DNA of 36,895 nt from Myceligenerans salitolerans (GCF_017349295.1 NZ_JAFMPK010000039.1:9606-46500); one strand, 5' to 3'; shown: positions 24,215-33,347, numbered from the stretch's first letter. The notes: a model not told the origin generated them from the letters alone. A program made the numbers and translations.

Positions 24215-27200
24215 ATGAGAATCCCGTGGAAGCACTCCGTCGTGGCGGGCGCCGTGGTGGCGCTCGTCGCGCCGCTCGGTACGGGCACCGTCGCCCACGC
24301 GGCGGACCTGACCAATCTCGCACTCGGCAAGCCGATCGCGGCGTCGTCGATCACGCAGACGTACGTGGCGAGCAACGCGAACGACGGGAGCACGAGCTCC
24401 TACTGGGAGGGGGCGGGAGGCCAGTACCCGTCGCATCTCACGGTCGACCTCGGCGAGGACGCCGATCTCGAGCGGCTCGTCGTCACGCTGCCACCGCCTG
24501 ACGTCTGGTCGCCGCGGACGCAGACCTTCAGCGTCCTCGGCCGGTCCGACGGCGAGTCGTCGTTCCGGACGCTCCTGGCGTCCTCGGCCTACGACTTCGA
24601 TCCCGCCAGCGGCAACCGCGTCGAGATCCCGCTGACCGCGACGGCCGGCGAGGTCCGCCTCGCGTTCAGCGGCAACACCGGCGCCGGCAACGGGCAGGTC
24701 TCCGAGCTGGAGGTGTGGGGTACCACGGGCGACGACCCGACCGACCCCACCGACCCGCCCACCGACCCGAGCGGCCCCAACCGTGCGGAGGGCCGCCCGG
24801 TGACGGCATCGTCGACGCAGTGGACGTACGCCGCTGCGAACGCGGTGGACGGGCAGGTCGGGACCTACTGGGAAGGCGCCGGCGGCCAGTACCCCTCCAC
24901 GCTCGACGTCTCGCTGGCCGCGCCCACCGCGCTGACCGGCATCCGGGTGCGGCTCAACCCGGACCCGGCGTGGGGGCCCCGCACGCAGACCTTCTCCGTC
25001 TGGGGGCGTTCGGGAACCTCCTCGTGGCAGGAGCTCGAGCCGTCCGACGGGCACGCCTTCGCCCCCGGGAGCGGCAACCTCGTGGACGTCCCGGTGTCCG
25101 GGACCGTCACCGACCTGCGCCTCCGGTTCACGGGCAACACCGGTGCCGGAAACGGGCAGGTGGCCGAGCTCGAGGTCTACGGTGCGTTGGAGCCCAACCC
25201 GGACCTGACGGTCACGGAGGTGACCGCGGCCCCGGCATCGCCCGACGCGACGACCCCCGTCACGCTCACCGCCACGGTCGAGAACACCGGTGACCGCGCG
25301 TCCGAGGCCACCACGGTGGACGCCACGGTCGGTGGGAGCACCGCCGGGTCCGCGGACCTCGACGCGCTGGACCCCGGCGCGAGCACGCAGGTGGAGATTC
25401 CCGCCGGAACGCATCCGGCCGGTGAGCACACGGTCGGCGCGGTCGTCGACCCGGACGAGCTGGTGACCGAGCACGACGAGACGAACAACGCGTTCACGTC
25501 GCCGGAGAAGCTCGTGGTCCAGGAGGCTCCCGGGCCCGACCTCGAGGTCGTCTCCGTGTCCGCGAACCCGTCCGCCCCCGCCGCCGGGGACGACGTGACC
25601 TTCGCGGTCAAGGTGCGCAACCGTGGCGACGAGCCGGTGGCGGCCGGGTCCGTGACCCGCGTCGTCGCAGGTTCCAGCACGCTCGACGGCACCACCCCGG
25701 CGGTCGCGGCCGGGGAGACGGTCACCGTGACGCCCGACGGCTCGTGGACCGCCACCGACGGCGGGGTCACCGTGACCGCCACGGCCGACGCGACCGACGT
25801 CGTCGACGAGACGGACGAGGGCAACAACACCGGCACGCTGAGTGTGACCGTCGGCCGGGGAGCCGCCGTCCCGTACACGACCTACGAGGTGGAGGACGGG
25901 GAGTACACCGGAGAACTGCTCCAGACCGATCCGTTGCGCACGTTCGGGCACACGAACTTCGCGACCGAGTCCTCCGGCCGCGAGTCCGTGCGCCTCACGG
26001 GCACGGGCCAGTACGTCGAGTTCACCTCCACCAACCCGACGAACTCGATCGTCGTCCGCAACTCCATCCCGGACGCGCCGGGCGGCGGCGGCCAGGACAA
26101 GACCATCAGCCTCTACGCGGACGGCGAGTTCGTGCAGAAGCTGACGCTCTCGTCGAAGCACTCGTGGCTGTACGGGACGACGGACTCGCCGGAAGGGCTG
26201 ACCAACACCCCGGGAGGGGACGCACGCCGGCTCTTCGACGAGTCGCACGCGCTCCTCGACCAGGACTTCCCCGCCGGCACGGTGTTCCGTCTCCAGCGGG
26301 ACGCGGACGACGACGCGCAGTTCTACATCCTCGACCTGGTCGAGCTCGAGCAGGTCGCGCCGCCGCAGCCCAAGCCCGCGCAGTGCACCTCGATCACCGA
26401 GTACGGCGCCGTGCCGAACGACGGGATCGAGGACACCGACGCCATCCAGGCCGCCGTCACGGCGGACCAGGAGGGCGAGATCGACTGCGTGTGGATCCCG
26501 GCCGGCCAGTGGCGCCAGGAGCGCAAGATCCTCACCGAGGACCCGGAGCGCAACGGCTACAACCAGGTGGGCATCCGCGACGTGACGATCCGCGGCGCCG
26601 GGATGTGGCACTCGCAGCTCTACAGCCTCGTCGAGCCGCAGGACGCGGACGGCATCAACCACCCGCACGAGGGCAACTTCGGGTTCGACATCGACGCCGG
26701 CGTCGAGATCTCCGACATCGCGATCTTCGGTTCCGGGCGCATCCGCGGCGGCGACGGCAACGACGAGGGCGGCGTCGGCCTGAACGGGCGGTTCGGCGAG
26801 GGCACCAGGATCAGCAACGTGTGGATCGAGCACGCGAACGTCGGCGTCTGGGTGGGCCGCGACTACTCGAACAAGCCGGAGCTCTGGGGCCCGGCGGACG
26901 GGCTCGAGTTCTCCGGGATGCGCATCCGCAACACGTACGCGGACGGCATCAACTTCTCGAACGGAACGCGTAACTCGTCGGTGGTCAACTCCACGTTCCG
27001 CAACACCGGCGACGACGCCCTCGCGGTGTGGGCCAACCCGTACGTGAAGGACACGTCGGTCGACATCGCGCACGACAACACGTTCCGGAACAACACCGTT
27101 CAGCTCCCGTGGCGGGCCAACGGCATCGCGATCTACGGCGGCTACGACAACGCCATCGAGAACAACCTGATCTACGACACCATGAACTACCCCGGCATCA

Positions 27201-27598
27201 TGCTGGCGACCGATCACAGTCCTCTGCCCTTCTCGGGGACCACGCTCGTCGCCAACAACGGGCTCTACCGGACCGGCGGGGCGTTCTGGAACGAGGACCA
27301 GGAGTTCGGCGCGATCACGCTGTTCCCGCAGACCCACGACATCGTCGGCGTCACCATTCGGGACACCGAGATCGTGGACTCGACGTACGACGGGATCCAG
27401 TTCAAGAACGGCGGGGGGAACATGCCCGACGTGCGGATCACGAACGTGCGGATCGACCAGTCGAACAACGGTTCGGGCATCCTCGCGATGGGAGGGGCCC
27501 GCGGTAACGCCATCCTGACGGACGTGACCGTCACCAACTCCGCCGAGGGCGACATCGAGACCGAGCCCGGCTCGACCTTCCAGTTCACCGGCCAGTAG
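24215..27598 (+). CDS. Secreted multidomain beta-helix glycosidase, GH87-like
   Basis: The precursor has 1127 residues. A signal peptide ends at AHA near residue 29. Two discoidin (F5/8 type C, CBM32-like) domains lie at about 33-168 and 188-327, joined by a Thr/Asp/Pro linker. Two CARDB-type adhesion domains follow at about 328-437 and 438-550, then a CBM6/35-like domain at 551-718. A right-handed beta-helix from about 720 begins with the ITEYGAVPNDGIEDTDAIQAA motif of pectate-lyase-fold enzymes. The helix has YADGINFSNGTRNS and FRNTGDDALAVW (Asp near 908 and an Asp pair near 932), followed by NNTVQLPWRANGIAIYGG. That resembles alpha-1,3-glucanase or mycodextranase of GH87. Start: ATG at 24215 with GAGGA upstream. 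In a pectin locus, a galacturonan- or rhamnose-directed specificity is the alternative. Family call fairly sure, substrate not. Confidence 0.78.
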   Translation: MRIPWKHSVVAGAVVALVAPLGTGTVAHAADLTNLALGKPIAASSITQTYVASNANDGSTSSYWEGAGGQYPSHLTVDLGEDADLERLVVTLPPPDVWSPRTQTFSVLGRSDGESSFRTLLASSAYDFDPASGNRVEIPLTATAGEVRLAFSGNTGAGNGQVSELEVWGTTGDDPTDPTDPPTDPSGPNRAEGRPVTASSTQWTYAAANAVDGQVGTYWEGAGGQYPSTLDVSLAAPTALTGIRVRLNPDPAWGPRTQTFSVWGRSGTSSWQELEPSDGHAFAPGSGNLVDVPVSGTVTDLRLRFTGNTGAGNGQVAELEVYGALEPNPDLTVTEVTAAPASPDATTPVTLTATVENTGDRASEATTVDATVGGSTAGSADLDALDPGASTQVEIPAGTHPAGEHTVGAVVDPDELVTEHDETNNAFTSPEKLVVQEAPGPDLEVVSVSANPSAPAAGDDVTFAVKVRNRGDEPVAAGSVTRVVAGSSTLDGTTPAVAAGETVTVTPDGSWTATDGGVTVTATADATDVVDETDEGNNTGTLSVTVGRGAAVPYTTYEVEDGEYTGELLQTDPLRTFGHTNFATESSGRESVRLTGTGQYVEFTSTNPTNSIVVRNSIPDAPGGGGQDKTISLYADGEFVQKLTLSSKHSWLYGTTDSPEGLTNTPGGDARRLFDESHALLDQDFPAGTVFRLQRDADDDAQFYILDLVELEQVAPPQPKPAQCTSITEYGAVPNDGIEDTDAIQAAVTADQEGEIDCVWIPAGQWRQERKILTEDPERNGYNQVGIRDVTIRGAGMWHSQLYSLVEPQDADGINHPHEGNFGFDIDAGVEISDIAIFGSGRIRGGDGNDEGGVGLNGRFGEGTRISNVWIEHANVGVWVGRDYSNKPELWGPADGLEFSGMRIRNTYADGINFSNGTRNSSVVNSTFRNTGDDALAVWANPYVKDTSVDIAHDNTFRNNTVQLPWRANGIAIYGGYDNAIENNLIYDTMNYPGIMLATDHSPLPFSGTTLVANNGLYRTGGAFWNEDQEFGAITLFPQTHDIVGVTIRDTEIVDSTYDGIQFKNGGGNMPDVRITNVRIDQSNNGSGILAMGGARGNAILTDVTVTNSAEGDIETEPGSTFQFTGQ

Positions 27599-27636
27599 CG
27601 ACGCGACGGCGGGCGGCTTCCCCGCCGCGGAGTCGT

Positions 27637-27673
27637 GGCCGGCGCCGTCATCCTGCGGATGGCGGCGCCGGCC
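27637..27673. terminator. Candidate terminator after the GH87-like gene
   Basis: Arms 27637-27653 and 27657-27673 pair over 17 bp with one G-U, around a TGC loop. The hairpin starts 39 bp after the stop codon. Confidence 0.65.
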
Positions 27674-27700
27674 CGCGTCCGGACGGCGTTTCCGCGTCCG

Positions 27701-27788
27701 GTGGGCCCGTACGCGCCTGGGCCGGCGCCGCCGTCGTTCAGGAACAACGGTCCGCAGAGCGGTGGGGCCGTGCGCGCCTGGGCCGGCG
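27701..27788. repeat. 27-bp direct repeat in the gap before rhaI
   Basis: GTGGGCCCGTACGCGCCTGG and the seven bases after it (27701-27727) recur at 27762-27788 with two mismatches. The rest of the 392-bp gap holds the terminator, the rhaI promoter and its operator; no ORF with good support was seen. Confidence 0.75.
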
Positions 27789-27884
27789 GGTGACTACCCC
27801 ACCCGATCGTCGGGTGTCGGCCGCGACCACCCCGGTACCGTGCCTCCCGACGGTAATCGCTTGCCCGGATCGCGGCCCGCCACC

Positions 27885-27913
27885 TTGACCGTGCCCGGCA
27901 CGAGGGATACGCT
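27885..27913 (+). promoter_or_regulatory. Promoter of rhaI
   Basis: TTGACC at 27885-27890, a 17-bp spacer and TACGCT at 27908-27913 make a good vegetative-type promoter. The operator starts 4 bp after the -10 box, so a bound repressor would cover the transcription start. Confidence 0.7.
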
Positions 27914-27916
27914 CCC

Positions 27917-27932
27917 CTTGAATCGTTTCAAG
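27917..27932. promoter_or_regulatory. Rhamnose-module LacI operator before rhaI
   Basis: CTTGAATCGTTTCAAG is the best copy of the module-2 palindrome (seven of eight paired positions). Confidence 0.85.
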
Positions 27933-27990
27933 GCGTCCTCGGGACGTCACACCGTAACGCGCGACGATGCGCCGGAAGGGAGCCGTGCCG

Positions 27991-29154
27991 ATGACGCCCG
28001 ACGCAGCCAAGGCGGCACTCCGAGACCAGACCATCGAGCTCCCGTCGTGGGCCTTCGGGAACTCGGGGACCCGGTTCAAGGTGTTCGGTCAGCCGGGCGT
28101 ACCCCGCGACCCCTACGAGAAGCTCGCCGACGCCGCGCAGGTGCACCGGTACACCGGCATCGCGCCGCGCGTCAGCCTCCACATCCCGTGGGACCTGGTG
28201 GACGACTTCTCCGACCTGTCACGGCACGCCGCCGACCTGGGCGTCAGCATCGGAATGATCAACTCGAACGTCTTCCAGGACGACGACTACATGCTCGGGT
28301 CGCTCTGTCACCCCGACGCGGCCGTGCGGCGCAAGGCGATCGACCACCACAAGCAGTGCGTGGACGTCATGCGGGCGACCGGCTCGGCGGACCTCAAGGT
28401 GTGGCTCGCCGACGGCCTCAACTATCCGGGCCAGGACTCGATCCGGGCCCGCCAGGACCGGCTCGCCGAGTCGCTCGCCGAGATCTACGCCGCCCTCGAC
28501 GACGACCAGCGCATGGTGCTCGAGTACAAGTTCTTCGAACCTGCCTTCTACTCGACCGACGTCCCCGACTGGGGCACGTCCCTGCTGCACTGCATGGCCC
28601 TGGGCGAGCGCGCGAACGTCGTGCTCGACACCGGCCACCACGCCCCCGGCACGAACATCGAGTTCATCGTCGCCCAGCTCCTGCGGCAGGGCCGCCTCGG
28701 CGCCTTCGACTTCAACAGCCGCTTCTACGCCGACGACGACCTCATGGTGGGCGCGGCGGACCCGTTCCAGCTCTTCCGGATCCTGCACGAGATCGTCCAG
28801 GCGGGTGCCCTCGCCCCGGACTCGGGCGTCAACTTCATGCTCGACCAGTGCCACAACATCGAGCCGAAGATTCCCGGCCAGATCCGCTCGGTGATGAACG
28901 TGCAGGAGGCCACGGCGAAGGCGCTCCTGGTCGACTCCGACGCACTCGCCGCCGCCCAGCGGGCCGGTGACGTGCTGGGCGCGCACGGTGTGCTCATGGA
29001 CGCCTACAACACGGACACCCGCCCGCTCCTCGCGGAGCTCCGCGAAGAGCAGGGCCTGGCCCCTGACCCGATGGCGGCCTACGCGACATCCGGCTACGCG
29101 GAGAAGATCGCCGCCGAACGGACCAGCGGCGCCCAGGCGGGCTGGGGCGCGTAG
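27991..29154 (+). CDS. rhaI: L-rhamnose isomerase (RhaI type)
   Basis: It converts L-rhamnose to L-rhamnulose. The 387-residue protein is a xylose-isomerase-like TIM barrel of the RhaI type (Pseudomonas stutzeri or actinobacterial), not the E. coli RhaA type. Visible metal-site segments are VLEYKFFEPAFYSTDVPDWG, VLDTGHHAPGTNIEFIV, FDFNSRFYADDDLMVG and NFMLDQCHNIEPKIPGQIRS. I start it at the ATG at 27991, with GGAAGGGAG upstream; an ATG at 27967 is in frame but has no ribosome site. Promoter and operator are directly upstream. The aldolase/dehydrogenase gene follows after 204 bp that contain a long palindromic repeat, so expression of the next genes may be modulated there. Confidence 0.94.
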   Translation: MTPDAAKAALRDQTIELPSWAFGNSGTRFKVFGQPGVPRDPYEKLADAAQVHRYTGIAPRVSLHIPWDLVDDFSDLSRHAADLGVSIGMINSNVFQDDDYMLGSLCHPDAAVRRKAIDHHKQCVDVMRATGSADLKVWLADGLNYPGQDSIRARQDRLAESLAEIYAALDDDQRMVLEYKFFEPAFYSTDVPDWGTSLLHCMALGERANVVLDTGHHAPGTNIEFIVAQLLRQGRLGAFDFNSRFYADDDLMVGAADPFQLFRILHEIVQAGALAPDSGVNFMLDQCHNIEPKIPGQIRSVMNVQEATAKALLVDSDALAAAQRAGDVLGAHGVLMDAYNTDTRPLLAELREEQGLAPDPMAAYATSGYAEKIAAERTSGAQAGWGA

Positions 29155-29161
29155 CGACCAC

Positions 29162-29294
29162 GCGGGGAGGTGATGCGGTCGGCCGGTCGTCGAGTGGTCG
29201 GTCCGATGTCAATGCGGTCGGCCCCCTGAGGGACCGACCGCTCGACGTCGGACCGACCTCGGCCGACAAGCGGCCGACCGCATCACCTCCCCGC
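29162..29294. repeat. Intergenic palindromic repeat element, copy C
   Basis: The outer arms 29162-29185 and 29271-29294 are perfect 24-bp reverse complements. The inner part has GCGGTCGGCCCC, CTGA, GGGACCGACCGC (one mismatch), the same core as the element at 4146-4195. GACCGACCGCTCGAC on its right side matches the units of the 1-190 array. The whole forms an imperfect palindrome of 133 bp starting 8 bp after the rhaI stop. It probably ends most rhaI transcripts or stabilises them. Confidence 0.88.
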
Positions 29295-29358
29295 CCCACG
29301 GGCAACTCGACCTGACCGATCTCGCAGGACCTCTCCGCAGGACAGCTAGGAGCAGCAG

Positions 29359-31575
29359 ATGACCACCCCTGAGAGCAACGCCGCCGTCGACGCCCTCGTC
29401 GCACGGTCGAACCGCCTGGGCTCGGACCCACGCGTCACCAACTTCGCCGGCGGCAACACCTCCGCCAAGGGCACCGCCACCGACCCCGTGACCGGCGACG
29501 ACGTCGAGCTCCTGTGGGTCAAGGGCTCCGGTGGCGACCTCGGCACGCTGCGGGCCCAGGGGCTCGCGGTCCTCCGCCTCGACCGTATGCGCGCCCTGGT
29601 CGACACCTACCCCGGCGTCGACCGCGAGGACGAGATGGTCGCCGCCTTCGACTACTGCCTCCACGGCAAGGGCGGCGCAGCGCCCTCCATCGACACGGCG
29701 ATGCACGGCCTCGTCGACGCCGCACACGTCGACCACCTGCACCCCGACTCCGGGATCGCCCTCGCCGCCGCGGCCGACGGCGAGGCCCTCACCGCCGAGA
29801 TCTTCGGCGACGAGGTGGTCTGGGTCCCGTGGCGCCGCCCCGGCTTCCAGCTCGGACTCGACATCGCCGCGATCAAGGCGAAGAACCCCCGCGCCATCGG
29901 CTGCGTCCTCGGCGGCCACGGCATCACCGCCTGGGGAGACACCTCCGAGGAGTGCGAGGAGCGGTCCCTGCGCATCATCCGCACGGCGGAGGAGTTCATC
30001 GCCACGCGCACGGCCGAGCTCGCCGGGCGTGGCGAGCACCCGTTCGGCCCCGTCCGTCCCGGCTTCGAGGCGCTGCCCGACGACGCCCCCGCGGGTGGCG
30101 TCACGGGCCGGGCCGACGATGCCGCGGGGGGCGCGCTCGGCCTCGCCCCGGCCGACGCCGCGGGCCAGGCAGACGGTGCCGCGGGCCAGGCGGGCGACTC
30201 CACGCCGCACCCGCTCGGCCGCCGTGCCAAGGCCGCCGCGCTCGCGCCGGTGATCCGCGGCATCGCCTCCACCGACGCGCCGCAGGTCGGGCACTTCACC
30301 GACTCCGACGTCGTCCTCGACTTCCTCTCCCGTGAGAAGCTCGCCGCGCTCGCGGACCTCGGCACCTCCTGCCCGGACCACTTCCTGCGCACCAAGGTGA
30401 AGCCCTTGGTCGTGGACCTTCCCGCGGATGCTCCGGTGGACGACGTCGTCGCGCGGCTGCACGAGCTGCACGCGGCATACCGCGAGGACTACGCGGGCTA
30501 CTACGAGCGCGGCGCGGCCGCCGCACGGGAGCGGGGCGAGGAGCCGCCCGCCATGCGCGGAGCGGACCCGCTGGTCGTGCTGGTGCCGGGCGTCGGCATG
30601 TTCTCGTTCGGACGGAACAAGCAGACGGCCCGGGTGGCCGGTGAGTTCTACGTGAACGCGATCAACGTGATGCGCGGAGCCGAGGCGATCTCGACCTACG
30701 CGCCGATCGACGAGTCCGAGAAGTTCCGCATCGAGTACTGGGCGCTGGAGGAGGCCAAACTGCGGCGCATGCCGAAGCCGAAGCCTCTGGCCACCCGGGT
30801 CGCGCTGGTGACGGGCGGCGCGTCCGGCATCGGGCTGGCGACCGCACGGCGGCTCGCGGCCGAGGGCGCGTGCGTGGTCGTCGCGGACCTCGACGCGGCG
30901 AGGGCCACCGAGGTCGCCACCGAGCTCGGCGGGCCCGACGTCGCCGTCGGCGTCGCCGCGGACGTGACCTCCGCCGCCGACGTCGTCGCCGCCGTGGACG
31001 CCGCCGCACTGGCGTTCGGTGGCGTGGACCTCGTGGTCAACAACGCCGGGCTGTCGATCAGCAAGCCGCTCCTGGAGACCACCGAGCAGGACTGGGACCT
31101 GCAGCACGACGTCATGGCGCGCGGGTCGTTCCTGGTCGCGCGTGAAGCGGCGCGGGCGATGGTCGCGCAGGCCATGGGCGGCGACATCGTCTACATCGCG
31201 TCGAAGAACTCCCTGTTCGCGGGCCCGAACAACGTGGCGTACTCCGCGGCCAAGGCCGACCAGGCGCACCAGGTGCGGCTCCTCGCGGCCGAGCTCGGCG
31301 AGCACGGCATCCGCGTCAACGGGATCAACCCCGACGGGGTGGTCCGCGGGTCCGGGATCTTCGCGGGCGGCTGGGGCGCCAAGCGTGCCGCGGTGTACGG
31401 CGTGCCCGAGGAGGAACTGGGCCAGTTCTACGCCCAGCGCACCCTGCTCAAGCGGGAGGTGCTTCCGGACCATGTGGCCGCCGCCGTTTTCGCGCTCGTC
31501 GGGCCGGACCTGCCCCTCACCACAGGCCTGCACGTCCCGGTCGACTCCGGCGTGGCGGCGGCGTTCCTCCGATGA
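29359..31575 (+). CDS. Bifunctional rhamnulose-1-phosphate aldolase/short-chain alcohol dehydrogenase
   Basis: It splits L-rhamnulose 1-phosphate into dihydroxyacetone phosphate and L-lactaldehyde, and its second domain oxidises or reduces the lactaldehyde. Residues 1 to about 470 form a class II aldolase domain: NFAGGNTSAKG, LLWVKGSGGDLGTL and the zinc-binding VDHLHPDSGIALA. From about 480 a short-chain dehydrogenase follows with the cofactor motif TGGASGIG at 485-492, NNAG, and the catalytic YSAAK (Tyr628, Lys632). The 738 residues include a Gly/Ala/Asp-rich insert at about 241-289, which is longer than usual. TAGGAG precedes the ATG at 29359. The stop overlaps the rhaB start as ATGA. Such fusions are known from several rhamnose pathways (RhaEW-like). 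Confidence 0.94.
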   Translation: MTTPESNAAVDALVARSNRLGSDPRVTNFAGGNTSAKGTATDPVTGDDVELLWVKGSGGDLGTLRAQGLAVLRLDRMRALVDTYPGVDREDEMVAAFDYCLHGKGGAAPSIDTAMHGLVDAAHVDHLHPDSGIALAAAADGEALTAEIFGDEVVWVPWRRPGFQLGLDIAAIKAKNPRAIGCVLGGHGITAWGDTSEECEERSLRIIRTAEEFIATRTAELAGRGEHPFGPVRPGFEALPDDAPAGGVTGRADDAAGGALGLAPADAAGQADGAAGQAGDSTPHPLGRRAKAAALAPVIRGIASTDAPQVGHFTDSDVVLDFLSREKLAALADLGTSCPDHFLRTKVKPLVVDLPADAPVDDVVARLHELHAAYREDYAGYYERGAAAARERGEEPPAMRGADPLVVLVPGVGMFSFGRNKQTARVAGEFYVNAINVMRGAEAISTYAPIDESEKFRIEYWALEEAKLRRMPKPKPLATRVALVTGGASGIGLATARRLAAEGACVVVADLDAARATEVATELGGPDVAVGVAADVTSAADVVAAVDAAALAFGGVDLVVNNAGLSISKPLLETTEQDWDLQHDVMARGSFLVAREAARAMVAQAMGGDIVYIASKNSLFAGPNNVAYSAAKADQAHQVRLLAAELGEHGIRVNGINPDGVVRGSGIFAGGWGAKRAAVYGVPEEELGQFYAQRTLLKREVLPDHVAAAVFALVGPDLPLTTGLHVPVDSGVAAAFLR

Positions 31576-33347
31576 GCGCCGCCGAGTCCCGAGCGGCATG
31601 CGACGCGGCCGGACCCGATACCGCGTTCATCGCCGTCGATCTCGGTGCGACGTCGGGCCGCGTCATGCTGGGAGTTCTGCAGCCGGGCGCGACGGTCGCC
31701 GCCCCGGACGAGGCTCGTGTCGAACTGGTGGAGTGCGGGCGGTTCCCGAACGGCCCGGCTCCCCATGACGGCGGTCTGCGCTGGGACGTCGACGCGCTCT
31801 GGAGGGGGATCGTGGCCGGGCTCCGCGAGGCGGCGTCGGTCGCCGCCGGGCGCGGGCTCGAGGTGCGAGGGATCGGCGTCGACTCGTGGGCCGTCGACCA
31901 CGGCCTCCTGGACGACGGCGGCGCGCTGCTCGCCCGGCCCTGGTGCTACCGCGACCCGCGGACCGACGCCGCGCGCGAGCGCGTGTACGCGCGGATCCCC
32001 TTCGCGGAGCACTACGCGGTCAACGGGCTGCAGGACCTGCCGTTCACGTCGGTGTTCCAGTTCGTCGCCGGCGCGACCGGGACCGGTGGTCCCGATACGG
32101 CGGACCCGGGGCACACCTCCACGGCCGTCGCGAAGGCTGCGGCCGTCGCGAAGGGTGCCGCCGTCGCGGAGACGGCCGAGTGGTCCCGCGCCGCGCAGGT
32201 GCTCCTCGTCCCCGACCTCATCACCTACCGGCTGACCGGCCGCCGCGTGGCCGAGGTGACGAACGCCTCCACCACCGGCCTGCTCGACGTCCGGACCCGT
32301 ACCTGGTCGGACGCCTACATCGCGCGGCTCGTCACGGCGTTCCCCGAACTCGGCGACCTGCGGGCGCGTCTGCCGGAACTGGTGGAACCCGGGACCGCCG
32401 TCGGGCACCTCCTCCCGGAGGTCCGGGAAGCGACCGGGCTGGCCGGCGTGCCGGTGTTCGCCGTCGCCTCCCATGACACGGCGTCGGCCGTCGCGGCGAC
32501 GCCGCTGCCCGCCGCGGCGCAACGGCTGTCCGGCCCGGCGACCTCGACCCCGCTTCCCCCGCTCACGACGACGGTCGCGCGCCGCGACGAACCTGTGCAG
32601 GACGGCGTCGCTCCTGGGCCCGGCGAGGGCCCCACCCCCGGGGAGACGGCGGCCTACATCTCGTCCGGGACGTGGTCCCTGGTGGGCCTGGAGCTGGACG
32701 AGCCCGTGCTGAGCGAGGCCAGCCGCGAGGCGAACTTCACCAACGAGCTCGGGATCGACGGCACCGTGCGATACCTGCGCAACGTCATGGGCCTGTGGAT
32801 CCTCGACGAGTGCGTGCGGCAGTGGTCGCAGGAGGACGGACGACCGGTCGACCTGCCCGCCCTCCTGGAGGAGGCCGCACGGGAGCCGGGTGGCCGCTGC
32901 CTCGTCGAGGTGGACGGGGAGGAGTTCCTCGCACCGGGCGACATGCCGGGCCGGGTGCGCGCCGCGATGGGCAGGCAGAGGCCGCCGGCCGTCGCCGAGA
33001 GCCGGCCGGCGACGGCGCGTGTCGTTCTCGACAGCCTCGCCGCCGCCTACGCCCGGGTGGTCCGGCAGGCCGGCGAGCTGGCCGGGGTCCGGGTGACGGC
33101 GATCCACGTCGTCGGCGGCGGGTCGCGGAACGAGCTGCTGAACCGTCTCACGGCCGAGGCCTCGGGCCTTCCCGTGCACGCCGGGCCGGTCGAGGCCACG
33201 GCACTCGGGAACATCCTGGTCCAGGCGCGCGCGGCGGGGGCACTGACCGGTCCGGCCGGTGCACCGGCCACCCTCTCCGGCCTGCGCGCGACGGTCCGTG
33301 CGAGTACGGACCTGCGCGGGTACGAGCCGCGTCGACCGGTGAGCTAG
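31572..33347 (+). CDS. rhaB: Rhamnulokinase
   Basis: It phosphorylates L-rhamnulose to L-rhamnulose 1-phosphate, supplying the aldolase. It is an FGGY-family kinase: the first phosphate-binding motif is AVDLGATSGRVMLG near residue 18, then GVDSWAVDHGLLD, and later YISSGTWSLVGLELDEP, NVMGLWILDECVRQW and the adenosine motif HVVGGGSRNELLNRLTA. It has 591 residues, about 100 more than usual; inserts lie at about 167-206 (with an 18-bp tandem repeat encoding AVAK units near 32124-32177) and 310-358. The ATG at 31572 is coupled to the upstream stop. Its TAG overlaps the stop of the convergent hydrolase gene by 3 bases, leaving no room for a terminator. Confidence 0.94.
   Translation: MSAAESRAACDAAGPDTAFIAVDLGATSGRVMLGVLQPGATVAAPDEARVELVECGRFPNGPAPHDGGLRWDVDALWRGIVAGLREAASVAAGRGLEVRGIGVDSWAVDHGLLDDGGALLARPWCYRDPRTDAARERVYARIPFAEHYAVNGLQDLPFTSVFQFVAGATGTGGPDTADPGHTSTAVAKAAAVAKGAAVAETAEWSRAAQVLLVPDLITYRLTGRRVAEVTNASTTGLLDVRTRTWSDAYIARLVTAFPELGDLRARLPELVEPGTAVGHLLPEVREATGLAGVPVFAVASHDTASAVAATPLPAAAQRLSGPATSTPLPPLTTTVARRDEPVQDGVAPGPGEGPTPGETAAYISSGTWSLVGLELDEPVLSEASREANFTNELGIDGTVRYLRNVMGLWILDECVRQWSQEDGRPVDLPALLEEAAREPGGRCLVEVDGEEFLAPGDMPGRVRAAMGRQRPPAVAESRPATARVVLDSLAAAYARVVRQAGELAGVRVTAIHVVGGGSRNELLNRLTAEASGLPVHAGPVEATALGNILVQARAAGALTGPAGAPATLSGLRATVRASTDLRGYEPRRPVS

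Noticed and set aside
23867-27337. Long minus-strand open frame opposite the GH87-like gene
   Set aside because: It spans the intergenic hairpin and two unrelated plus-strand genes; its composition is that of a shadow frame.
32124-32177. Frameshift or pseudogene in rhaB
   Set aside because: The 18-bp tandem repeats keep the frame, and all kinase motifs on both sides are intact.
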